Shown in pieces: positions 26,753-36,524 of a stretch of DNA of 64,000 nucleotides. Made by a program: the position numbers and the translations under genes. How positions within the stretch are numbered: the first letter of the stretch is position 1; the number at the start of each line of letters is the position of its first letter. The stretch is from Pseudophaeobacter sp. (GTDB taxonomy: Bacteria > Pseudomonadota > Alphaproteobacteria > Rhodobacterales > Rhodobacteraceae), in assembly GCA_027019165.1 (NCBI GenBank), contig JALUXC010000008.1:124001-188000 (forward strand), given 5' to 3'. Below the pieces are notes generated by a model, which worked only from the letters and a program-made list of their open reading frames with translations, did no database searches and was not told the DNA's origin.

Positions 26753-27328
26753 TCAAGGCGCCCAGGCACGCTGATCGGGCACAAAAACCGCCAGTTGATC
26801 ACCAAGAGAGAGGCGGCCTGGGCGCTCGACCCAAGCAGTGATTCCCCGTCGGTTCTTGGCGGCCGGTTTGAACTTGGCCCCATAACCGGTGTGGTCCTTT
26901 TCGATCTCACGGCCCGGCAGGACGCAGGGGCGGTTCTCCATGTCGACAGTTAGCGTGGTGCCATCCGGCCCCTGCAGGCGCGTGTTCGGAGGGATGAAAG
27001 TGAAATCGGGGATGCCCCGCAGAACCAGCGTAGCGCCGAGGCGGGCGGGGTCGATCCGCTCCAGCCCCATGTCGGCAGCAATCAGAGCAAGCTCTTCTTC
27101 CGAGAGGATCGTAAGCTGGCGGACATTGCGGATTTCCGTTCCTTGCGGATAGAGGTTCTTTACCCGCACGCAGGAAGCTCGCACCGCGCCCTCGTGTCGC
27201 TCTCCGCTGATGCCGTGAAAGCCGAGATCCAGGGCATCACGCTGCATGGCCGAAAGATCGTCTCCTGCCGGAACCGCACCCATCCAGGTGATTTCCCCTA
27301 CATATTTGGTTTTGCGCAATACGGGCAT
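26753..27328 (-). CDS. MOSC domain protein
   Basis: A 191 aa protein consisting almost wholly of a MOSC (molybdenum cofactor sulfurase C-terminal) domain: LGFHGISGERHEG near residues 35-47, NVRQLTILSEEEL, LGATLVLRGIPDFTFIPPNTRL and ENRPCVLPG, whose cysteine is at the usual functional position. MOSC proteins handle sulfur or nitrogen on molybdenum cofactors. The start at 27328 has AGGAG 9 bases upstream; a longer frame to 27526 crosses a perfect palindrome and is rejected. Confidence 0.88.
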   Translation of the reverse strand: MPVLRKTKYVGEITWMGAVPAGDDLSAMQRDALDLGFHGISGERHEGAVRASCVRVKNLYPQGTEIRNVRQLTILSEEELALIAADMGLERIDPARLGATLVLRGIPDFTFIPPNTRLQGPDGTTLTVDMENRPCVLPGREIEKDHTGYGAKFKPAAKNRRGITAWVERPGRLSLGDQLAVFVPDQRAWAP

Positions 27329-27477
27329 TCTGATGCTCCTGAAAATGAACTTCCTGCGGGTCAGGCAGCCTGACCACAGCTGATGGTCCGGCGACCATAC
27401 AGGCAAAAAGCGGAACTTCCAGACGTTTGAGGAGGGTCTCGAAAGAGAGCGGTCGGATCGCAAAGCGATCCGATCCG

Positions 27478-27524
27478 GGCGCGGGGGGCGCCGGGCAGCA
27501 CAGCTGCCCGGCGCCCCCCGCGCC
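27478..27524. repeat. Perfect 22 bp GC-rich palindrome in the MOSC-ftsH gap
   Basis: The arms 27478-27499 and 27503-27524 are exact reverse complements, with only three bases (ACA) between them; the arm begins GGCGCGGGGGGCGCCGGGCA. A smaller hairpin, GGATCG/CGATCC, lies just upstream at 27455-27471. There is no T-run on either strand, so it is not a standard terminator. It resembles the dispersed GC-rich repeats elsewhere in the window but lacks their GGCCCAA core. Confidence 0.8.
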
Positions 27525-27556
27525 ATCCCCTGCCGATAGCATTGGTTCTAGGTTGA

Positions 27557-27585
27557 AAAGAAAAGGCCCGGTCGATGACCGGGCC
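27557..27585 (-). terminator. Terminator of ftsH
   Basis: GGCCCGGTC (27565-27573) and GACCGGGCC (27577-27585) form a 9 bp stem with a 3-base loop. On the minus strand the stem is followed by TTTTCTTTT, just after the ftsH stop at 27602, so it is a standard rho-independent terminator. Confidence 0.92.
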
Positions 27586-27601
27586 CCATTCCATGATTGG
27601 T

Positions 27602-29515
27602 TCAAGCAGAAGGTTCAGGCTCCATGCCCCCTTCGGGCGGCGTTTTCTTAGGCTTGGCCTTGGGCACCGAGGTGATCGAAGCGCTGCCCTTATCGGCGTC
27701 ATCACCTTCGTCCTGACCAGACTGCGGCGGCTCGCCATTCATGACGCGCTTGATCTCATCTCCAGTCAGCGTTTCATACTCCAGAAGGCCCTGTGCCAGA
27801 CGCTCCCACTCATCGTGATGGTCGGTCAGGATCTTATAGGCCCGCTCGTAGCCGTTCTGGATGAAGGAGCGCACCTCATCCTCAATCAACTCCTTGGTGT
27901 GGGCCGAGACCGAAAAGCCTGCAGTATTGCCGCTGTAGCCTTCATGGGCTTCGGCGTAGTCGATATTGCCGACCTTGTCGGACATGCCCCAGCGCATAAC
28001 CATGGCCCGCGCCAACTGGCTGGCCTGCTGGATATCGCCGGCCGGACCGTTCGACACATGGTTCTCGCCATACTTGATGATCTCGGCGGCCTTACCGGCC
28101 ATGGTCATCGCCAGCTTTTGCTCGCATTCGTCCTTGTGCCAGTTGAGGCGGTCCATCTCTGGCAAGCTCACCACCATGCCAAGTGCGCCACCGCGCGGAA
28201 TGATCGTGGCCTTGTAGACCGGATCGCACTCGGGCAGTTTGAGGCCCACCACCGCGTGACCGGCTTCGTGATAGGCAGTCTTTTCCTTCTGATCCGCCGT
28301 CAGCACCATCGAGCGGCGCTCAGCCCCCATCATCACCTTGTCCTTGGCGTTTTCAAAGTCTTCCATGGTGACAAAGCGGCGGCCAACGCGGGCGGCCATC
28401 AGGGCGGCCTCGTTCACCAGGTTCGCCAGATCCGCACCGGAAAAGCCGGGCGTGCCACGTGCGATGATGCGCAGGTCCACATCGGGGCCAAGCGAGGTTT
28501 TGCGCGCATGAACACCCAGGATCTTTTCGCGGCCCTTGATGTCGGGGTTTCCGACGGTGACGTTGCGGTCAAAGCGACCCGGACGCAGCAACGCGGGGTC
28601 CAGAACATCACGGCGGTTGGTGGCGGCTAGGATGATCACGCCCTCATTCGCCTCGAACCCATCCATTTCAACCAGCAGCTGGTTCAGCGTCTGCTCGCGC
28701 TCATCATTGCCACCGCCATAACCGGCGCCACGATGGCGGCCCACGGCGTCGATCTCGTCGATGAAGACGATACAGGGCGCGTTCTTCTTGGCCTGCTCGA
28801 ACATGTCACGCACACGGGAGGCACCGACACCGACGAACATCTCAACGAAATCCGAACCGGAGATGGTAAAGAAGGGCACGCCCGCCTCGCCCGCAATGGC
28901 ACGAGCCAGCAGCGTCTTACCGGTGCCCGGAGGGCCCACCAGCAGCGCACCCTTGGGGATCTTGCCGCCGAGGCGCGAGAATTTCTGCGGGTTACGCAGG
29001 AATTCCACGATCTCTTCCAGTTCTTCCTTGGCCTCGTCGATACCGGCAACATCGTCAAAGGTGACGCGGCCATGCTTTTCGGTCAGCATCTTGGCCTTGG
29101 ACTTGCCAAAGCCCATGGCGCCGCCTTTGCCGCCGCCCTGCATGCGGTTCATGAAATAGACCCAGACGCCGATCAGCAACAGGAACGGCAAGAGGGTGAT
29201 CAGGAAGGACTGAAAACCCGACTGCTCCTGCTTTTCGGCCCGAACCGGAATATTGTTCTCAATCAGCATCGAGGTGACTTCGGCGTCCCCCGGCTTGATG
29301 GTGACATAGCTCTGCCCATCCGAGGTGGTAAAGCGAACCTGCTCCCCGTCGAGCGTCACAGTGCTGACCTGACCAGCCTCTACGGCAGACACGAAGTCGG
29401 AATAGGTGCGCTCACGGCTCTGCATGGTGCTGCCGGATCCGCTGAACAGGTTGAACAGCGCGAGGATCAGCAGAAACAGAACAACCCAGAAGGCGATATT
29501 GCGTGCATTTCCCAA
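27602..29515 (-). CDS. ftsH: ATP-dependent zinc metalloprotease FtsH
   Basis: A 637 aa membrane-bound AAA protease that degrades misfolded membrane proteins and regulators. Two membrane helices (about 8-23 and 104-122) flank a periplasmic domain. The AAA module has Walker A GPPGTGKT (194-201), Walker [11 protein letters not shown] and [12 protein letters not shown]; the protease site is HEAGH (416-420). The start is a TTG at 29515 with GGGAGA about 7 bases upstream. It follows tilS on the same strand, the common tilS-ftsH order. Confidence 0.98.
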   Translation of the reverse strand: MGNARNIAFWVVLFLLILALFNLFSGSGSTMQSRERTYSDFVSAVEAGQVSTVTLDGEQVRFTTSDGQSYVTIKPGDAEVTSMLIENNIPVRAEKQEQSGFQSFLITLLPFLLLIGVWVYFMNRMQGGGKGGAMGFGKSKAKMLTEKHGRVTFDDVAGIDEAKEELEEIVEFLRNPQKFSRLGGKIPKGALLVGPPGTGKTLLARAIAGEAGVPFFTISGSDFVEMFVGVGASRVRDMFEQAKKNAPCIVFIDEIDAVGRHRGAGYGGGNDEREQTLNQLLVEMDGFEANEGVIILAATNRRDVLDPALLRPGRFDRNVTVGNPDIKGREKILGVHARKTSLGPDVDLRIIARGTPGFSGADLANLVNEAALMAARVGRRFVTMEDFENAKDKVMMGAERRSMVLTADQKEKTAYHEAGHAVVGLKLPECDPVYKATIIPRGGALGMVVSLPEMDRLNWHKDECEQKLAMTMAGKAAEIIKYGENHVSNGPAGDIQQASQLARAMVMRWGMSDKVGNIDYAEAHEGYSGNTAGFSVSAHTKELIEDEVRSFIQNGYERAYKILTDHHDEWERLAQGLLEYETLTGDEIKRVMNGEPPQSGQDEGDDADKGSASITSVPKAKPKKTPPEGGMEPEPSA

Positions 29516-29590
29516 GGAAAGTCTCCCAATGTTCCAGACGGCGCGCGGGCCGCCTGCGTTGAGCCTAAAATAGGGAACATTCAGTCAGGT

Positions 29591-30844
29591 TCAATGCGAT
29601 AAAAAGGATGCATGGAACTCTTCTTTGCCGAGAACAAGCTCTGCCTCACATCCATTTGCATGGCCCGCCACCGGCGCGGCAATCAGTTCAGAGCCACTCC
29701 ACAGGGCCGGAGTGACCTCCAAAACCGGTGCAGGAAGCCCCGTTTGACGCCAGTCCGGGCAAAGGCGAAGTCCGTCTTTCCCAAGGGCGCGCACGTCGCA
29801 ATCTTTTGATTCTTTGAAAAGAATGCGCCACCGCCGATCCCAGATGGCGCCCGGCGCCGTGCGCGTTTGTGCAATCGCGCGGGCTTCGCGGCAAATCCAG
29901 ATACACCCCCGCTGACAGAGCAGCCTTGCCCCGCCCAAGGTAGTCCCGCGCCCCTCTCGCAGCGCGGAGAGCGCCGCCAGCATCGGCGCCCGGCGCGGCG
30001 GATAATTTGCATCCGCCGTCCACTTTATGCCCGCCAAGACCAATCGATAGGCAATGTCATCCGGTAAAGCTGCAAAACCGGCCCGGTCGATGGCAATTGC
30101 CCCGGCGCGCACCTCGGCGAGGTCTGCCGCTGCGACTTTTGTTGTGTATTCAAGGGCTTGTCGCGCCTGCGCCATATTCGAGGCCACCGTGGTCAGCGCT
30201 TCGGTGGTCAGGCCCAGATCCTGAAGTTGGTCCAGCGCCCTGCGCACACGCACGCGCTCGAATCGCTGATCCTCGTTCGAGGGATCTTCGATCCAAGTCC
30301 CCCCAATGCTGCGCAGAAAATCGCGCAACTCCGCCCTGCGCACGGACAGTAGTGGACGCCAAAGCGTCACGCCATCCACATTCCGTACCGAGGACATGGC
30401 CGACAAACCATCAACACCCGAGGCGCGCATCAACCGCATCAGGACGGTTTCGGCCTGATCATCCGCCGTATGCCCAAGCGCCAGCCAGGCAATGCCCCTT
30501 TCGCACGCCCAATCCGCCATCAAAGCATAGCGCGCCTGCCGCGCCTGATCTTGCAAATTGCCACCGTTTGGTCCTTCTTCCCATTTGAGAATGTCATGGG
30601 GAAGACCAAGGCCCTGCGCCAGATCTGCCACCTGCCGTGCCTCGGATGCAGAGGCCGCGCGCAAACCATGATCAACCGTCACGACGCAGATCTCGACCCC
30701 CTCAGGAGAAAGGCGCTGATGCAGCAGATGCAGCAACGCGACCGAGTCGCTGCCGCCTGACACCGCCACCCCAATCCGTTTTGGCAAGGGCGACGGGAGT
30801 TCGGCCTCCAGCCGGTTCAGAATATCGACAGTGCTTTTCGTCAA
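29591..30844 (-). CDS. tilS: tRNA(Ile)-lysidine synthetase TilS
   Basis: A 417 aa N-type ATP pyrophosphatase that modifies C34 of the AUA-reading tRNA(Ile) to lysidine, needed to read AUA as isoleucine. The PP-loop SGGSDS is at residues 29-34, followed by GHTADDQAETVLMRLMRASG and LRDFLRSIGGTWIEDPSN. The start is a TTG whose TTGA overlaps the cpoB stop, so translation is coupled to the tol cluster. The C-terminal region is less conserved, as usual in alphaproteobacteria. Confidence 0.94.
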   Translation of the reverse strand: MTKSTVDILNRLEAELPSPLPKRIGVAVSGGSDSVALLHLLHQRLSPEGVEICVVTVDHGLRAASASEARQVADLAQGLGLPHDILKWEEGPNGGNLQDQARQARYALMADWACERGIAWLALGHTADDQAETVLMRLMRASGVDGLSAMSSVRNVDGVTLWRPLLSVRRAELRDFLRSIGGTWIEDPSNEDQRFERVRVRRALDQLQDLGLTTEALTTVASNMAQARQALEYTTKVAAADLAEVRAGAIAIDRAGFAALPDDIAYRLVLAGIKWTADANYPPRRAPMLAALSALREGRGTTLGGARLLCQRGCIWICREARAIAQTRTAPGAIWDRRWRILFKESKDCDVRALGKDGLRLCPDWRQTGLPAPVLEVTPALWSGSELIAAPVAGHANGCEAELVLGKEEFHASFLSH

Positions 30845-31671
30845 GAACAGCCCAGCCGCGCCATCTCGGCTTCGGCCTTGGCAACGGTGTCATTGCCCGC
30901 AAAACGCGCGCCGACTTCAGACAAGGTGATGCAGGCCTGATCAACCTGCTCCAATCGCCCGAGGGCCGCACCCAGTTCGAACAAGGCTTCAGGCGCCATC
31001 GGGCCAACCGCATCACCCGTGAAAGACGCAAGATAGGCGCGCGCCGCCTCACGCGTATCGCCGAGCCCGTCCATCGCTTTGCCGCGGTGGAAATCGGCCT
31101 TGGCCGCCAGAGGGCTACCCGGATAGGCGGCGTTGAAGGCTGCAAATTTATCGGCAGCCTCCTGATAACTGCCGCTTTCCAGTGCGGCCTTGGCCGCATC
31201 GAAATCCGCGCGCTCGCCAACGGCCAGTTCTTCGGTCGGACCGGTCTGGGTCGCTGAGGTCTGAGGGCTGCCGCCTTCGACGTCTCCGCCAAGGGTCGTG
31301 GTTTCTCCCAGGGCCGAGATGTCCCCGCCTTCCAGTTCAACCAGACGGAATTCCAGATCTCCGATCCGGTTGGTGCCATCCGCCACGATCCGGTTGATCC
31401 GGTATTCCAGCTGTTCGGTCTGCGCCGTCAGCCGCTGCAGCTCCATCTCGATCGCCGTAACCCGGTCCAGCACGGATGTTCCCGCCAGGTTGGTCGAGGG
31501 CGCGCCTGTTGTCGAAAGTTCACGGTTGAGGCGCTGGACCTCCACGTGCAGCACGGTCAGCTCCTGCCGGATATCGGCCAAGGTCTGCTGATCCTGCGCC
31601 AGCACCGGCAGTGGAGCACAAAGCGCAGCAATGGTCACAGAGGCGGTCAGAAGGGCACGGATCGATCGCAT
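30841..31671 (-). CDS. cpoB: Cell division coordinator CpoB (YbgF)
   Basis: A 276 aa periplasmic protein: signal peptide cleaved near Ala25 (LPVLA|Q). Next is an N-terminal coiled coil of about 75 residues (IRQELTVLHVEVQRLNREL and QLEYRINRIV), the trimerisation part, then a glycine/threonine-rich linker. The C-terminal half (about 150-275) is a TPR domain. CpoB links Tol-Pal constriction to peptidoglycan synthesis. It lies 4 bp after pal. Confidence 0.92.
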   Translation of the reverse strand: MRSIRALLTASVTIAALCAPLPVLAQDQQTLADIRQELTVLHVEVQRLNRELSTTGAPSTNLAGTSVLDRVTAIEMELQRLTAQTEQLEYRINRIVADGTNRIGDLEFRLVELEGGDISALGETTTLGGDVEGGSPQTSATQTGPTEELAVGERADFDAAKAALESGSYQEAADKFAAFNAAYPGSPLAAKADFHRGKAMDGLGDTREAARAYLASFTGDAVGPMAPEALFELGAALGRLEQVDQACITLSEVGARFAGNDTVAKAEAEMARLGCS

Positions 31672-31675
31672 TGGA

Positions 31676-32179
31676 TTACCCCGTCAAACCACTCGCCAGC
31701 ACAGTTACCGCGCGGCGGTTCTTAGCATAGCAGCTTTCGGCCGAGCAGATCTCAAGCGGGCGTTCCTTGCCAAAGCTGACGACCTGGATGCGGTTTCCCG
31801 CGACCCCTTGCGAGATCAAGAATTCACGCGCGGCATTGGCACGGCGCGCACCGAGGGCAAGGTTGTATTCACGGGTGCCCTGCTCATCAGCGTGGCCCTG
31901 AATGGTGACGTTGTAATCGGTATTGGACAACAGCCACTGAGCCTGCCCTTGCAGGGTTGCCTCTGCTTCGGGCGAGAGGGTCGATTGATCCACCGCGAAC
32001 AGCACCCGGTCACCGATGGCCTGCTGGAAATAGGCAGGGCTTGTGGGATCCGAGACCGATCCGGCCGCCCCGGCGCCCGCACCGCTGCCGCCAAAGCGTG
32101 TATCGTCCCAGGCCGCGTTGCTGCATGCACCCAGCCCAAGGGCTGCGGCCATCACAAGTGCAATTTTCAGTCCGCTCAT
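31676..32179 (-). CDS. pal: Peptidoglycan-associated lipoprotein Pal
   Basis: A 167 aa outer-membrane lipoprotein: lipobox LGAC with Cys19, a glycine/alanine-rich linker, then an OmpA-like domain (about 53-162) with VLFAVDQSTL, IQGHADEQGTREYNLALGARRA and KNRRAV, the residues that grip diaminopimelate in the cell wall. It is the envelope anchor of the Tol-Pal system. A 107 bp gap separates it from tolB. Confidence 0.97.
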   Translation of the reverse strand: MSGLKIALVMAAALGLGACSNAAWDDTRFGGSGAGAGAAGSVSDPTSPAYFQQAIGDRVLFAVDQSTLSPEAEATLQGQAQWLLSNTDYNVTIQGHADEQGTREYNLALGARRANAAREFLISQGVAGNRIQVVSFGKERPLEICSAESCYAKNRRAVTVLASGLTG

Positions 32180-32286
32180 AGTAATTCCCTACCCCTTTGC
32201 ATTTCTTGCTGGCAACCTACCATATGTTGGGTCAGGCGACCATGCCGGTATTTATGCCCAAATTGCGTTGTCTTACTGGTGCCTGC

Positions 32287-33630
32287 CTAGTTTTGCAACG
32301 GCGACCAGGCCGGATCGGACGCGCCATCAGGCGTGCGCACCGGCTTGAGGTTTCGCCCCGAAATATCCACCGAATAGAGCAGTGCCCGCCCGCTCGCCCC
32401 TTGGGTTTCGCGGGTGAACATGATCACCCGGCCATTGGGAGACCAGGTTGGCCCCTCATCAAGGAAGGAGGCGGTCAAAAGGCGTTCTTCGCTGCCATCG
32501 GTGCGCATGACGCCAATATGGAAGCGGCCTTTGTTCTGCTTGGTAAAGGCGATGAGATCCCCGCGCGGCGACCACACCGGGGTGCCATAGCGCCCGGAGC
32601 CAAAGCTGATCCGCTTGGCCGCGCCGCCCGAGGCAGGCATCACATAGAGCTGCGGCGCACCAGAGCGGTCGCTCTCAAAGACGATCTGACTGCCGTCGGG
32701 AGAGAACGAGGGCGCAGTCTCGATCGAAGGGGCCGTGGTCAGGCGCGCGCGCTGGCCGCTGGCGATATCCATCGTAAAAAGATCCGTATTGCCGCCTTGC
32801 GACTGGGAATAGACCACCGTGCGCCCATCGGGCGAGAACCGCGGCGCAAAGCTCATGATCCCATCATCCGTCGACAGGATCCGGCGCTGGACCTTTCCCA
32901 CATCCAGCACGTGGATCTGCGGAAAGCCGGTCTCATAGCTGGTATAAAGCACCCGGTCGCCTGTGGGCGAAAACCGCGGCGCCAGCACAATGGCATCGCT
33001 GTTGGTCAGGTACTGCACATTGGCGCCATCATAATCCATGATCGCCAGCCGCTTGCGCCGCTCGTTCTTTGGGCCGGTTTCCGAGACAAAGACCACCCGG
33101 CTGTCGAAGTAGCCGCCTTCGCCGGTGATCCGGCTGTAGACCGCATCGGCCACCTTATGCGCCATGCGCCGCCAGCCGTCGGTGGTGCCGGAAAACTGCA
33201 AACCGCCGCCCAGCTCGTTTTCTGCAAAGACATCATAGGCGCGGAACCGAACGGTCAGCTGCCGCCCATTGACGCTGACAGCCCCGGCAATCAGCGCCTG
33301 GGCATTCACCGCCTTCCAGTCTGCAAACTTTACCGGATCGTCAAAGCCGGTAATCTTGGAAATATGCGCGGATGCCGGTACTTCGCGAAACAGGCCCGTG
33401 CCGCTGAGGTCCGCCGCAACCACCCGCGCAATCAGCGACGCATACTCTGCCGCTGCCGCCGTATCCGGGATGAAGTCAGGCACCGCATAGGGCAAAGGTT
33501 CGATCACGCCCTGATCGATCTCGATCCTGAGCGGTCCCGTGCTTTGCGCCGCCCCCGGGCCTGCCGCCACCAGGGCCACAGCGCACAGGGTCAGCCCATA
33601 AAAAGCCAGGCGTGCCAGATAGGTCCTCAT
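32287..33630 (-). CDS. tolB: Tol-Pal periplasmic beta-propeller protein TolB
   Basis: A 447 aa periplasmic protein: signal peptide (about 1-28, ending GPGAAQS). It has an N-terminal mixed domain and a C-terminal six-bladed propeller with repeated Asp-box/WD-like motifs such as [31 protein letters not shown] and [14 protein letters not shown]. It binds Pal and TolA. The start codon overlaps the tolA stop (ATGA). Confidence 0.97.
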   Translation of the reverse strand: MRTYLARLAFYGLTLCAVALVAAGPGAAQSTGPLRIEIDQGVIEPLPYAVPDFIPDTAAAAEYASLIARVVAADLSGTGLFREVPASAHISKITGFDDPVKFADWKAVNAQALIAGAVSVNGRQLTVRFRAYDVFAENELGGGLQFSGTTDGWRRMAHKVADAVYSRITGEGGYFDSRVVFVSETGPKNERRKRLAIMDYDGANVQYLTNSDAIVLAPRFSPTGDRVLYTSYETGFPQIHVLDVGKVQRRILSTDDGIMSFAPRFSPDGRTVVYSQSQGGNTDLFTMDIASGQRARLTTAPSIETAPSFSPDGSQIVFESDRSGAPQLYVMPASGGAAKRISFGSGRYGTPVWSPRGDLIAFTKQNKGRFHIGVMRTDGSEERLLTASFLDEGPTWSPNGRVIMFTRETQGASGRALLYSVDISGRNLKPVRTPDGASDPAWSPLQN

Positions 33631-34745
33631 TTGATCCGCATCCTTTCGGGATTGAATGTCATCTCAATATCACGCCAATGCGCGTATTTATCAGGGGGAA
33701 GTTGAAATCCTCGTGAACCGCAGCGGATTATTGCCCGCCGGGCCGCCTCATAAGCCTGTTTTGCCGCCGCCGCAGAGCCGCCGGTGCTCGACAGCATCCG
33801 GATCGAGCCCGTGTCTGGCTTTCCGTCCTGCGCCAGGCTCACGCCAACCACTACCGTGGTGCGCAGCGCATCAGACGAGAGCGAGCCAACGTTCCAGCAT
33901 TGCGAGACCGCAACCCGCAGAGCGTCCTTTTCACCGCTGGTGAGCGGTGGTCCAGCAGGCTCTGGTGCCTCCACATCAGCGCCTCCGGCCAAAGCCGCAG
34001 CCAAAGCATCCTCGACCGCAGACCGCTCGACCGGTGCATCTGGCGCGGGGGCCGGCTGCTCTGGCGCTTCTGCGACTTGCCGCTGCGGACGGCTTTGCGG
34101 GCGCACGGATCGGCTCGGCGCAGTCACAACCTGCTCCTCTGCCTGGTTTTCCTCTGTTACGATGCGGTCCGTCGCCGCCTCTGGCGCGGTCGCCTCCTGC
34201 ACCTCCTGCGGGGCTTTGGCGCCTTCTTCCGGTGCCACTTCGGGCTGCGCGACATCATCCACTGCCACATCGGGTTCCGGCGGCGCCACCGGCACAGGCG
34301 CAACGCGGTCCACCGGAAGCAGTTGCGGCGCTTCGGGCTGGGGCGGCAGGATCACGGCCGTCTCAACCGGCGGCTCGACCTCTGGCGGCGTCTCCGGCAC
34401 GATTGGATCGGGCTCCACTTCCGGCACATCCTCCACAACCGGATCCGGTGTCGGTTCGGGCGGCGGCGCGGGGCGCTCTGGTGCCTCCTCCGGCGCGGGG
34501 CGGCGCACCGGGGGCACCGAGACCTCGGGCGCGGCGCTTTCCTCGGGCGGCGCAAGAACGCTTGCATCCAGCGCCAGTTCAGGCGCCTGCCGTTGCTGGC
34601 TGAGACGCGCGAACTCCTCGGCAGAAATCAATGAGACCTCTTGAACCTCGAAAGACGCAGGCTCGGGCTGAAACCAGCCGCCAAGGGCGGCCCAGCCGAG
34701 CAAAAGCCCATGGCCTGCAAGAGAGATCTTTGTTCCGGTTTGCAC
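33627..34745 (-). CDS. tolA: Cell envelope integrity protein TolA (proline/glutamate-rich variant)
   Basis: A 372 aa inner-membrane protein in the TolA position: one N-terminal membrane helix (about 7-23), a long periplasmic stretcher and a C-terminal domain of about 100 residues, starting [17 protein letters not shown], with the TolA/TonB-C fold pattern. The stretcher (about 45-265) is dominated by Pro, Glu, Ala and Val with PxP and PE runs rather than the long Ala/Lys helix of enterobacterial TolA. The start is GTG at 34745. It overlaps tolB and lies 15 bp after tolR. Confidence 0.88.
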   Translation of the reverse strand: MQTGTKISLAGHGLLLGWAALGGWFQPEPASFEVQEVSLISAEEFARLSQQRQAPELALDASVLAPPEESAAPEVSVPPVRRPAPEEAPERPAPPPEPTPDPVVEDVPEVEPDPIVPETPPEVEPPVETAVILPPQPEAPQLLPVDRVAPVPVAPPEPDVAVDDVAQPEVAPEEGAKAPQEVQEATAPEAATDRIVTEENQAEEQVVTAPSRSVRPQSRPQRQVAEAPEQPAPAPDAPVERSAVEDALAAALAGGADVEAPEPAGPPLTSGEKDALRVAVSQCWNVGSLSSDALRTTVVVGVSLAQDGKPDTGSIRMLSSTGGSAAAAKQAYEAARRAIIRCGSRGFQLPPDKYAHWRDIEMTFNPERMRIK

Positions 34746-34760
34746 GTGCCGTGCCCCCGC

Positions 34761-35264
34761 CTATTGATCCGCGCCGCTGCCGGTTGCGCCAGCGGATGCA
34801 CCATCCAGCGCCGGGCCGCCCGTGTCGGTCACAAGGCCCACGTTGGCAAAACCGCCCGCATTGAGCGCGCCCATCACCTGCATCACCTCGCTATAGGCAA
34901 TCGCCCCGTCCGCGCGCAGAAAGATCCGGTCGGACGTGCGTTCGGCGGCAATGGCGCGCAGCTTGGCCACCAATTCGGCGCGCGGCACCGATGTGGTCTG
35001 GATCTGGATGTCTCCGCCTGCGGTCATGGTCACGGTCAGCGGCTCTTCCTCATCCCCCGGCAGCGCGCCCGCAGCTGTTTTCGGCAGTTCAACCGGCACC
35101 CCGACGGTCATCAAAGGCGCGGCCACCATGAAGATGATCAGAAGAACGAGCATCACATCCACAAACGGCGTGACGTTGATTTCGGCCATAGGCTGCGCCC
35201 GGCCACGGCGACGCCCGCGACGCCTCCCGCCGCCTGATGACTTTTGTTGAACCGCCGCGCCCAT
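34761..35264 (-). CDS. tolR: Tol-Pal proton channel subunit TolR
   Basis: A 167 aa ExbD/TolR family protein. A very basic N-terminus (GRRRGRRRGR, 13-22) precedes AEINVTPFVDVMLVLLIIFMV; the membrane aspartate that carries protons is Asp36. A periplasmic domain follows, and a glycine/alanine tail ends the protein. It lies 3 bp after tolQ. Confidence 0.96.
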   Translation of the reverse strand: MGAAVQQKSSGGGRRRGRRRGRAQPMAEINVTPFVDVMLVLLIIFMVAAPLMTVGVPVELPKTAAGALPGDEEEPLTVTMTAGGDIQIQTTSVPRAELVAKLRAIAAERTSDRIFLRADGAIAYSEVMQVMGALNAGGFANVGLVTDTGGPALDGASAGATGSGADQ

Positions 35265-35267
35265 GGC

Positions 35268-35963
35268 TCAGGAATCCAACTGGCGGCTGAGGATGGTTGC
35301 GAACTCATCCGCGAAGGCCTCATAGCTGCCCAGGATGCGGTCGCTATCGGCGCTCAGCTTGTTATAGAAGATCACCGCCGGTATCGCCGCCAAAAGGCCC
35401 AGCCCCGTCGCCAACAGGGCCTCGGCAATGCCAGGGGCCACAACGGCAAGATTGGTGTTCTGCTGCTCGGCAATCTCGATAAAGGCATGCATGATGCCCC
35501 AGACCGTGCCGAAGAGACCGATGAAGGGCGCGGTGGAGCCGATCGAGGCCAGGACCGGCAAACCGTTCTGCAGGCTTTCCGCCTCCTTGGCGATGGCCAC
35601 ATCCATCGACCGGTCGATCCGCGCCTGAGCCCCGGGGATCAGCCCGCCATCGCTGCGGTGGCTGCGGCGCCATTCGGCCATGCCCGCTGCAAAGATACGT
35701 TCGGACTGGCCAGCGGGGTCTGGCCCCAACTGGTCGAACAGGGCATCCAGAGGGTTACCGGACCAAAAGGCGGCCTCGAAAGCAGCCGCTTCGGCGCGCG
35801 CCTTGCGGTAGGTGATCAGTTTCTGGATGATGATGCCCCAGGACCATACCGAGGCGGCGATCAGCATCAGCATCACCAGTTTCACGGTGATGGTGGCCCG
35901 CGCGAAAAGGCCCCACATAGAGAAATCAATCTCCTGCGCCAGCGCCAGAGTTTCTGCTTCCAT
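35268..35963 (-). CDS. tolQ: Tol-Pal proton channel subunit TolQ
   Basis: A 231 aa ExbB/TolQ family protein with three membrane helices (about 17-40, 128-150, 165-187). The helix after FIGLFGTVWGIMHAF and the PGIAEALLATGLGLLAAIPAVI stretch is the conserved MotA/TolQ/ExbB core. It makes the proton channel with TolR. It is 107 bp downstream of ybgC; the intervening sequence shows no obvious promoter. Confidence 0.97.
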   Translation of the reverse strand: MEAETLALAQEIDFSMWGLFARATITVKLVMLMLIAASVWSWGIIIQKLITYRKARAEAAAFEAAFWSGNPLDALFDQLGPDPAGQSERIFAAGMAEWRRSHRSDGGLIPGAQARIDRSMDVAIAKEAESLQNGLPVLASIGSTAPFIGLFGTVWGIMHAFIEIAEQQNTNLAVVAPGIAEALLATGLGLLAAIPAVIFYNKLSADSDRILGSYEAFADEFATILSRQLDS

Positions 35964-36070
35964 TAGCCTGCTCTATCGTTTCCGGCCGTCTGCTCGCGGC
36001 CTTGTCAGCGGGAACGCTAGCTCAAATCAAACCGAAAAGCCAATGAAACAGGCGTGACAGGCGCCAAAGC

Positions 36071-36457
36071 CTAGATCAATGCGCGAATCTCTGCCGGCAG
36101 GCGTGTCGGACGGCCATCGGCCGCGGTGACACAGACCGCCGTGACCACCGCCTTGAACAGCGGTGTCTCCCCCCGGCGCACCAGCTGACGCATCGTCAGC
36201 CGCGCGCCAGTCAGTTTTTCCACCTCGGTTTCCACCATCAACTCGTCCTCGAACTTGGCAGGCGCCAGGTAGTCCGCCTCGATCCGCTGAACCACCCAGA
36301 TGATTCCGGCATCGCGCATCGCGTTCTGGTCGTTGCCAAGGCGGCGCACCCAGTCGCTGCGTGCCCGCTCGATAAACCGCAGATAGTTGGCGTGATAGAC
36401 AATCCCGCCCATATCGGTGTCCTCATAGTAGACCCGTACCGGGAATTCATGCGTCAT
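36071..36457 (-). CDS. ybgC: Tol-Pal-associated acyl-CoA thioesterase YbgC
   Basis: A 128 aa hotdog-fold thioesterase of the 4-hydroxybenzoyl-CoA type. The active-site motif EDTDMGGIVYHANYLRF (residues 12-28) holds the catalytic Asp15, followed by RARSDW. In many Gram-negatives it is the first gene of the tol-pal operon, as here. It probably acts on acyl-CoA or acyl-ACP linked to phospholipid supply. Confidence 0.95.
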   Translation of the reverse strand: MTHEFPVRVYYEDTDMGGIVYHANYLRFIERARSDWVRRLGNDQNAMRDAGIIWVVQRIEADYLAPAKFEDELMVETEVEKLTGARLTMRQLVRRGETPLFKAVVTAVCVTAADGRPTRLPAEIRALI

Positions 36458-36524
36458 GATCCGCCCTCCCTTGCTGCTGAGCGCACCCTAGGGCGCGCTC
36501 ATTCAGGCAGCAAGCCCAGTGCGT

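Noticed and set aside
32197-33705. A 502-codon plus-strand frame over tolB
   Set aside because: Antisense to TolB; no start context.
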